Assembly (NCBI GenBank): GCA_022457155.1
Contig: JAJGOT010000090.1
Coordinates: forward strand, 186,001 to 250,000
Direction of reading: 5' to 3'
Source of the DNA: Cladopsammia gracilis
Lineage: Eukaryota > Cnidaria > Anthozoa > Scleractinia > Dendrophylliidae
DNA length: 64,000 nucleotides
Part shown: in pieces, positions 61,301-64,000 of the stretch
How positions within the stretch are numbered: the stretch's first letter is position 1
Layout: each line of letters begins with the position of its first letter
The notes under the pieces: generated by a model
Told to the model about the DNA's origin: nothing
Seen by the model: only the letters and a program-made list of their open reading frames with translations
Databases searched by the model: none
Made by a program: the position numbers and the translations under genes

Positions 61301-62690
61301 AGGACTGAGCTTCTTATAGGAAGCCTTTTTTGCGTTTCGAATTTGGGGGCTTATATTCGGAGGGGCTTATATACAGAAGAGCTTATTTTGGGGGATTTTT
61401 CGGTATGTGATCAGCTACCAAATTTGCAACGTTTCATTTTATTAAATTATTGAACGACAACAAAACCTTCCTATCATGATAAGCAAATGCATCCGTTCGT
61501 AGTTCATGAGCTACCCAGACTGATTGAATGTTGTTGTTTTTTGCATATAATAACTAAATCTGCCTATCATGCCTATTCTGAGATTTACCTGTTGACTTAA
61601 ACATCTTTCACTTGGTTTCGAGTCATTTCGCAACACAGACAAACGGGAATAACTGCCACGAATGTGGGCTCTATTTCTAAAGAGGGTTGAAATCCACCAC
61701 CTGAACTTTATAACTAGCAAAAACCAAAATCCGGGACCCAAAAATGGATAAATCTGCTGCAGGACATGATCCCAAAATCCGTTAAAATTTTGCTCTGAAT
61801 CCGCAATCCTCCAATTCGTAGTCCGATTCACCCCCCTCTCTCAGGAAAAGTCAGGAAAGCTCAGAAATTTCGATTCCTCAGACGTTACTATATGTATAGA
61901 AGGAGACAAAACACGTGAACGTTTGTGTTGTGTTTGGTGTTATTTTTATTGCCGTTTTTAATCCTTTTGGGGCCATTTTGATAAAGCTTTCTGTTCGTTA
62001 CTTCGAAGGTTTCAGGTTTATTTTCATCGCTCGGCAAACGCTCGATATCCAACTTAAACTTTGCTGGAAGTGGGTTTCTTACTCTCTTGAATATGGTTGC
62101 CAAGTGTTTCTGGTTAAATTGTAAAATTGAAACGGAGATATTAGCGATTTTCGATCTAGTCACGTGATCGGCGACGTGTCAAACTGAAGTTATTACATTT
62201 TGCGTCAAATTTATTACATTTTGCGTTACTTTAGTTTATTACATTTTGTGTCAAAAGTTATTACATTTTGGGTTACCGAGTTTATTACATTTTGCGTCAA
62301 AAGTTATTACATTTTGGGTTACTATTACATTTTGCGTCAAAAGTTATTACATTTTGGGTTACTATTACATTTTGCGTCAATTATTACATTTTGTGGCGTA
62401 ACAGCCCTTCGTCTGATTCACTCCCTCACCGACGTATGTGTTGCACCACAGTTTCTTTATGAACTAACCTCTTTATTCATCTGCTAATATATTCCATTGC
62501 TTCTTCTAACACTTATAATATAATAGGGAAAGAAATACCTCCTTGACAAGTTCAATTTATTGGAGTGGATTGGTTATTTTTTCGCCATTTTGTATGCTCT
62601 CCCGTGTGACTGTAAGCTGGGATTCAAGCGGCGAGTTGGTGCAATTGCTTTGTTCTTCGGATGGTTGAACCTCACTCTGTTCCTCAGAAG
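37839..62690 (+). CDS. TRPA1: TRPA1-like channel, 5' part (22 exons: ankyrin repeats to S4)
   Basis: Twenty-two exons join in one frame to about 835 residues. Order: a leader of ~53 residues with no recognised domain; about 16 ankyrin repeats (residues ~54-625) with TALH/TPLH-type cores such as GRTALHNA, GLTPLHLAAL, GKTALHFAC and NTALHLAAM; a pre-S1 region with LTHPVC and KWKKFGW; S1 (WLANLQMYWYFLIFLTMLAL, ~697-716); S2 (~756-776); S3 (LLEWIGYFFAILYAL); and S4 (ALFFGWLNLTLFLRR). Known: TRPA1 pairs a long N-terminal ankyrin stack with a six-helix channel, with S1 near residue 720 in the human protein. Inferred role: sensory cation channel of the plasma membrane. S5, pore and C-terminus are beyond 64000. 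Many introns carry mobile elements, but no exon seen is broken. Start: ATG 37839; an acceptor-like CTCTAG ends at 37832, so a 5' UTR exon further upstream is possible. Confidence 0.92.
38941..39152. mobile_element. TTAA-flanked MITE with a single internal unit
   Basis: Flanked by TTAA at 38937-38940 and 39153-39156. Ends CCCTTTAACTCTCAAAGG and CCCTGGGAGCAGAAGGGG. Contains one copy of the unit (AAAGTACTGCCAAAGAGG). Lies in intron 1 of gene B. Confidence 0.85.
39447..39540 (+). CDS. TRPA1: TRPA1-like gene B exon 2 (ankyrin)
   Basis: Acceptor ATATAG, donor GTAATC, phase 0 in and phase 1 out. Encodes KLHRASWSGDETEVKNMI, a degenerate first ankyrin repeat ending in the NNGAD loop that is completed by exon 3. 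Confidence 0.8.
40209..40384 (+). CDS. TRPA1: TRPA1-like gene B exon 3 (ankyrin)
   Basis: Completes the split Asp codon, then VNVLDKYGRTALHNAI and DPPLHTAVRTGNENLVK: one full ankyrin repeat and most of a second. Donor GTAACC, phase 0 out. The open frame runs on into the intron, but that part is LINE-derived. Confidence 0.88.
40650..41100 (+). pseudogene. LINE-type retroelement 3' end fragment
   Basis: Encodes LRISAHRLPVVTGRYKKIP and CTICNDNRVGDKLHYITEC, the CX2C...HX4C knuckle that follows the reverse transcriptase in many non-LTR elements, then a frame change and a second block ending KYFHDVLELAKELIDV with a stop at ~40991. No reverse transcriptase domain is present. In intron 3 of gene B; its first part is open in frame with exon 3. 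Confidence 0.72.
41105..41165. repeat. Isolated fragment of the 88-bp unit
   Basis: TTCTACCTTTTGAGTCTGTC and CAGTACTTTTGCATGGTAC match the unit read on the minus strand. No TTAA ends are visible. Confidence 0.65.
41604..41711 (+). CDS. TRPA1: TRPA1-like gene B exon 4 (ankyrin)
   Basis: 36 codons, acceptor TTATCAG, donor GTTAGT, phase 0. Contains GSQTALHIAAEMDKVSICKIL, an ankyrin helix pair. Confidence 0.85.
42311..42985 (-). pseudogene. Penelope-like retroelement remnant with GIY-YIG endonuclease
   Basis: The minus strand carries FTCTSVNIIY, then YIGETGRRLGDRF (the GIY-YIG core of Penelope-like endonucleases) and a His-rich stretch with ARHFNLSNHSKQH, followed by the 3' end (CGAAGGGCTAGCGCTC... 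to GTCGATAAAAC). Known: Penelope-like elements join a reverse transcriptase to a C-terminal GIY-YIG nuclease. Broken by an in-frame TGA, a frame change before the YIGETG block and another at the A-run 42688-42693. The reverse transcriptase is missing. Lies in intron 4 of gene B. Confidence 0.85.
43509..43650. repeat. 142-bp imperfect palindrome
   Basis: ATATCAAACACTCG...CAGGTATCCAAACACC at the left is matched by GGTGTTTGGGTATCCTG...CGTGTTTGATAT at the right. Likely a foldback MITE. Open frames across it are by-products of the symmetry. Confidence 0.75.
43766..44059. mobile_element. TTAA-type MITE with two internal units, reversed
   Basis: Ends CCCTTTCACTCTCAGAG and GGGAGTTGAAGGGT; flanks CTAA (left, one change) and TTAA (right). 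Two copies of the unit on the minus strand (CCTCTTCAGCAGTACTTTTG twice). Lies in intron 4 of gene B. Confidence 0.82.
44136..44404. mobile_element. ~270-bp TA-flanked MITE
   Basis: Inverted ends CAATCGGCG and CGCCGATTG bounded by TA on each side; inner GACAAAATTGTCGAGAC is matched by GACAAATTGTCTCAAC at the right. Intron 4 of gene B. Confidence 0.75.
44874..44982 (+). CDS. TRPA1: TRPA1-like gene B exon 5 (ankyrin)
   Basis: Acceptor CTTTAG, donor GTCAGC, phase 1 out. Encodes ASPDCCDDENMTPLTRAVDK. The preceding intron is 3.2 kb and full of repeats. The paired cysteines (CC) are visible, but a role in electrophile sensing cannot be shown from the sequence. Confidence 0.8.
44990..45090. repeat. 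GC-rich palindromic stretch
   Basis: GGCTCGGCGGCTCGGCGG then CGAGCCGCCGACCC forms a strong hairpin just after the exon 5 donor. Confidence 0.65.
45196..46395. mobile_element. Family H repeat in TRPA1-like intron
   Basis: Full-length-looking copy in the intron between exons 5 and 6. Begins ATATATAGATAGGCTGAGCC and ends with the CGGGCC-TTC-GGCCCG hairpin and GAGCTCCGCTAT. Carries the minus-strand frame 45821-46078 with YSEAASVEKEELSGIKS, closely matching the copy at 303-527. Confidence 0.82.
46522..46622 (+). CDS. TRPA1: TRPA1-like gene B exon 6 (ankyrin)
   Basis: Acceptor TTCTTAG, donor GTAAGG. Completes an Ala codon, then encodes VDSQGCTLLHLAVASG, an ankyrin core. The intron on its left carries the 1.2-kb repeat at 45196-46395. 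Confidence 0.85.
46710..46757 (+). CDS. TRPA1: TRPA1-like gene B exon 7 (ankyrin, 48 bp)
   Basis: Only 16 codons (AVELCLNNGAIIRQPM), the second half of the repeat begun in exon 6. Acceptor TTTCAG, donor GTATGT, phase 0. Confidence 0.8.
47514..47797. repeat. Short inverted repeat in intron 7
   Basis: CTACAATCAAGGACAAAAG near 47517 and its exact complement CTTTTGTCCTTGATTGTAG near 47777. Possible small MITE; no target duplication identified. Confidence 0.6.
48167..48352 (+). CDS. TRPA1: TRPA1-like gene B exon 8 (two ankyrin repeats)
   Basis: 62 codons, acceptor TATTTAG, donor GTATAA, phase 0. Contains RRTPFHLACGIGALKIVELF and GLTPLHLAALNNHPEVVQYL, two well-formed repeats. Confidence 0.92.
49233..49421 (+). 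CDS. TRPA1: TRPA1-like gene B exon 9 (ankyrin)
   Basis: 63 codons, acceptor TTTTTAG, donor GTAATA, phase 0. Contains CRTPLFLAAERGGTESVKLL and a degenerate following repeat (LRSCVRVAVGHTATMEMLLK). Confidence 0.9.
50137..50266. repeat. 17-bp tandem repeat in intron 9
   Basis: CTGGATTATCGTTAATA occurs about eight times with a C/T variant at the first base. Confidence 0.93.
50399..50485 (+). CDS. TRPA1: TRPA1-like gene B exon 10 (ankyrin)
   Basis: 29 codons, acceptor ACACAG, donor GTAAGA, phase 0. Contains DKDITGFAPVHYAAKKGYLQ, typical of the TRPA1 mid-stack repeats. Confidence 0.88.
50728..52067. mobile_element. 1,340-bp TTAA-flanked non-autonomous transposon
   Basis: TTAA at 50724-50727 and 52068-52071. 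Near-perfect inverted ends CCCATTCACACCTGA and TCAGGTGTCAATGGG. No long open frame inside. The TTAA site suggests piggyBac or Kolobok, but the ends differ from the shorter TTAA family here. Occupies most of intron 10 of gene B. Confidence 0.82.
52816..52901 (+). CDS. TRPA1: TRPA1-like gene B exon 11 (ankyrin)
   Basis: Acceptor CAACAG, donor GTAAAC, phase 2 out (AG|G). Encodes NILLFMKRNKAAAF and SDALDTALHAAAR. The 2.3-kb intron before it contains the 1,340-bp TTAA-flanked element. Confidence 0.86.
53201..53362 (+). CDS. TRPA1: TRPA1-like gene B exon 12 (ankyrin)
   Basis: Acceptor TTTTAG, donor GTAGGC, phase 2 in and out. Contains YGWTEIVDALLSG and GKTALHFACAEGHDRVVEHL. Confidence 0.92.
53592..53706 (+). 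CDS. TRPA1: TRPA1-like gene B exon 13 (ankyrin)
   Basis: Acceptor AATCAG, donor GTATGT, phase 0 out. Contains DRTALHVAAMRGSKRCVDYM. Confidence 0.9.
54100..55090. repeat. ~1-kb minisatellite in intron 13
   Basis: GGGATGGGCTCCTGTCATACCA-type blocks of ~21-24 bp, about 40 copies, with a larger ~120-bp duplication (CATACATGTACCAGGGATGG near 54584 and 54702). Confidence 0.93.
55181..55350 (+). CDS. TRPA1: TRPA1-like gene B exon 14 (last ankyrin repeats)
   Basis: Acceptor GTTTTAG, donor GTAAGT, phase 2 out. Contains NTALHLAAMNEHPDIVSCLL and NALDAAMEAGKKSSLMAI. The intron on its left is filled by a minisatellite. Confidence 0.9.
55706..55751. repeat. TTTA microsatellite
   Basis: TTATTTATTTATTTATTCAT-type run in intron 14. 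Confidence 0.9.
56247..56331 (+). CDS. TRPA1: TRPA1-like gene B exon 15 (linker after ankyrin stack)
   Basis: Acceptor CTGTAG, donor GTAACA, phase 0 out. Encodes WREVLTSSAPGHMVLMHAMV and KKFPEVAV, the linker helices that follow the ankyrin stack in TRPA1. Confidence 0.82.
57015..57071 (+). CDS. TRPA1: TRPA1-like gene B exon 16 (pre-S1 linker)
   Basis: 19 codons (RFMDQFITKEGNPDGEDYS), acceptor TTCTAG, donor GTAAGT, phase 0. It joins without a gap to VAV of exon 15. Confidence 0.75.
57178..57246 (+). CDS. TRPA1: TRPA1-like gene B exon 17 (pre-S1)
   Basis: 23 codons (ITYDFSLIQEALTPGQDFLM and VLK), acceptor GACTAG, donor GTAGCA, phase 0. The next intron carries the CTGA-rich array. Confidence 0.75.
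57380..57900. repeat. CTGA-rich tetranucleotide array
   Basis: About 500 bp of CTGACTGACTGA with variants and one strand switch (GTCAGCCAGTCAGTCGG near 57648), then a GAGT run at 57846-57884. Related GATT repeats resume at 58287. Intron 17. Confidence 0.93.
58089..58278. mobile_element. 190-bp MITE in TRPA1-like intron
   Basis: Same family as 19415-19604, reversed. Ends AATAGGCCATTTGCATGATG and CATCGTGCAAATGGCCTATT. Sits inside a GATT/CTGA microsatellite in the intron between exons 17 and 18. Confidence 0.9.
58435..58505 (+). CDS. TRPA1: TRPA1-like gene B exon 18 (pre-S1, LTHPVC)
   Basis: Acceptor TCACAG, donor GTAAGT, phase 2 out. Encodes RRIKCLTHPVCFNFMNTKW with the last Trp split. The HPVC...KW motif just before S1 is typical of TRPA1. 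Confidence 0.88.
59268..59412 (+). CDS. TRPA1: TRPA1-like gene B exon 19 (S1)
   Basis: Acceptor TTCTCAG, donor GTAATC, phase 0 out. Encodes KKFGWIVWLANLQMYWYFLI and onward: the first membrane helix, followed by an extracellular loop with one NET sequon. Confidence 0.9.
59706..59747 (+). CDS. TRPA1: TRPA1-like gene B exon 20 (S1-S2 loop, 42 bp)
   Basis: 14 codons (DYLDVDVPCKKSDK), acceptor TTACAG, donor GTATTA, phase 0. Small, but both splice sites and the frame agree. Confidence 0.68.
60039..60122 (+). CDS. TRPA1: TRPA1-like gene B exon 21 (S2)
   Basis: 28 codons, acceptor CAATAG, donor GTTGGT. Encodes VGVLHYVVFVSTIGCLLKEL, a membrane helix. A second in-frame acceptor (CCAG ending 60044) would shorten it by two codons. 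Confidence 0.82.
60532..62477 (-). mobile_element. Penelope-like 3' end, split by the 1,785-bp transposon
   Basis: Joined across the insert, the minus strand reads as the terminal region of a Penelope-like element (CGAAGGGCTAGCGCTCGAAA, then CCTTTGTTATCAACTCAG). The composite is bounded by a 13-bp direct repeat CATCTGCTAATAT (60519-60531 and 62478-62490), a credible target-site duplication. No coding part remains. Confidence 0.8.
60618..62402. mobile_element. 1,785-bp transposon with 222-bp inverted repeats and 7-bp TSD
   Basis: Left arm 60618-60839 and right arm 62181-62402 are complementary over 222 bp with about one mismatch, starting GTTACGCCACAAAATGTAAT. Each arm is itself an array of AAAATGTAATAA-type blocks (TGACGC-, TAACCC- and TAACGC-led). 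AGCCCTT flanks both sides (60611-60617, 62403-62409). The 1.34-kb interior has no long frame, holds further inverted CACGTGACTAGATCGAAAA blocks and repeated GGGGCTTAT. Non-autonomous; superfamily not assigned. Confidence 0.92.
62527..62690 (+). CDS. TRPA1: TRPA1-like gene B exon 22 (S3 and S4)
   Basis: Acceptor AATAG, donor GTAAAA, phase 2 out. Encodes NLLEWIGYFFAILYALP (S3) and VGAIALFFGWLNLTLFLRR (S4, the W-NLL-FL-R signature of TRPA1). The end of the exon and its donor are partly duplicated ~178 bp downstream. Confidence 0.92.
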
Positions 62691-63008
62691 GTAAAAATAG
62701 TTGTTTTGAAGAGCGCATTAGTAAGAGAATGACACAATTCTCAATAATGACCTGGGAAGTTATCAGAAAAGTCGGTTCTAGTCTTACGTGACCTTACGTC
62801 CGTTTTTCTACCACTTTCACTTCAGACAAAACTAGTCTCGACTTGTATCGAATTCTGTTCCTCAGAAGATAAAAAAATCTGTTTGGAAGAGCACATTAGT
62901 AGGTGAATGACACAATTCGCAATACAGACCCAGGTTAAGTCGGTCGTGCAACCTTGTCTTACTTCGATTATTCTTCGTCAGACAAAACTAGTCTCGAAGT
63001 GTGTCGTA
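62672..63008. repeat. Tandem duplication of the exon 22 end and donor region
   Basis: CTGTTCCTCAGAAG at 62677 recurs at 62855, and CAGACAAAACTAGTCTCGA at 62824 recurs at 62979; period 155-178 bp. The second copy reads AGAAGAT in place of AGAAGGT, so the donor GT is lost there. Confidence 0.85.
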
Positions 63009-64000
63009 CGCATGTCTGACGTTGGACTGGGTTTCACCAGTTGAATGTTAGCTACAGTCTTTACTACGACCGACTTTCATATATAATTTATTTAATCAAC
63101 TTCCTCATGTTGAGGTATGATCAAAATTATTTCACTAAACGGGAACAATAACAATAGCCTGGTGTGGCTGTGTTTGGGGTCAGCCCCAACCTTAGTAAAT
63201 AAAACAGGAACAATAACAAACAACTTTGTGTGGCTGAAAATGGGGAAGTGGGAGACAAAGTACTCCAGAGAAACTTGTAAAATCGACAGCCCCGTGTACT
63301 CCTGGATTTTTGAGAAAAACCTACCCCCAGGGCGGTGCACACGAAGGTATGGAGGAGTCGAGCTTCCTCCCAGGGCCGACTGTGACCATTCCTGGGTAGA
63401 GAGGAGGAAGTAATTTGTCCTCCTCTCCGATTGGAGGGAGTTGGGCCTCCACTAACCTAGATAAGAGGTGCACAGGCCGATATGGAGTGGAGGGAGTTGG
63501 GCCTCCACTCTGGGTCGGCTGTGAACAATAATTATTGCGGGCCTCCCTAGGGCCCCTAGAAAACTAGATGTATATCCCAGGAGTACAAAATGCCGAGTCT
63601 ATGGGGGCAAAAGTGTGACGATAGGAGCACTTTATCCCCACAAAATGCGAAGCATTCCCCCATTGACGAGCCACGGTAAAATAGGAAAAAACTTAAATAT
63701 GTGTTATAAGTGGTCAATGAGGGTCTGGGGAACCTGTGCTAGAACCGAGGGTGGGGTTTTTATGTACCTTTCGAAACAGTCCGAGGACCATCGCCCTAAA
63801 ACTTTAATGAGCCAAGGAGGTAAATTGGCTGAAGCAGCTGTGGTAGCCGCACCTATGCGAAAACTGTGGCCTGCAAATTCACTTGAATCAAGCCCTCCCT
63901 TAGAAAGTAGATCTCTAGTCTCACTTGTGAATTTTCCCCGAGTGAGGAAGGAACCAGATTGAAAGGTAAACAGGGGCCCGGAGTCAGGGAAGGGGGTACG
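62691..64000. other. Intron 22 of gene B to window end
   Basis: After the duplicated donor region there is GC-richer sequence from ~63120 with repeated GGAGGGAGTTGGGCCTCCAC (63433 and 63490) and two open frames (63117-63413, 63615-63962) I do not recognise. The next expected exon (S4-S5 linker) was not found. Confidence 0.45.

Overview
The window reads as animal nuclear DNA: AT-rich, intron-rich, dense in short mobile elements, with no long open frames. The Penelope-like and MITE repeats, together with the style of the TRP gene, suggest a cnidarian, probably an anthozoan such as a stony coral. That assignment is inferred from recalled family resemblance, not from a database search.

The coding content I can support is two TRPA1-like (ankyrin TRP) cation channel genes in head-to-tail order on the + strand. 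The first is present only as its 3' end, six exons between 5721 and 10239. They encode S5, the pore loop, S6, the post-S6 segment and a short charged C-terminus ending in TAA. The second is present only as its 5' part, 22 exons between 37839 and 62690. They encode an N-terminal leader, about 16 ankyrin repeats, the pre-S1 region and S1 to S4. Its S5, pore and C-terminus lie beyond the right edge. All exons of each gene join in a single reading frame with GT/AG boundaries. The two partial genes are complementary halves, as expected for a tandem paralogue pair.

The 27.6 kb between the genes is dominated by a tandem triplication. A 6,950-bp unit occurs three times head to tail (16445-23394, 23395-30344, 30345-37294), with no difference found in the stretches compared or in any translated frame. 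The junctions carry a 3-bp GCA microhomology, and the right edge lies inside a 35-bp minisatellite. The third copy ends about 540 bp before the start codon of the second gene. The unit carries no recognisable gene. It holds degenerate ~0.5-kb internal repeats, two MITEs, a retroelement-like scrap and a ~1.1-kb repeat family also found at 1-806 and 45196-46395.

The introns and flanks hold many non-autonomous elements whose ends can be read directly: TTAA-flanked MITEs with a variable number of ~88-bp internal repeats, TA-flanked mariner-type MITEs, a two-level foldback element, Penelope-like fragments, a LINE 3' end, and a 1,785-bp element with 222-bp inverted repeats nested in a Penelope end. 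One Penelope end abuts the splice acceptor of the exon just after S6 in the first gene. No rRNA, tRNA or CRISPR features were found. Most short ORFs here are non-coding.
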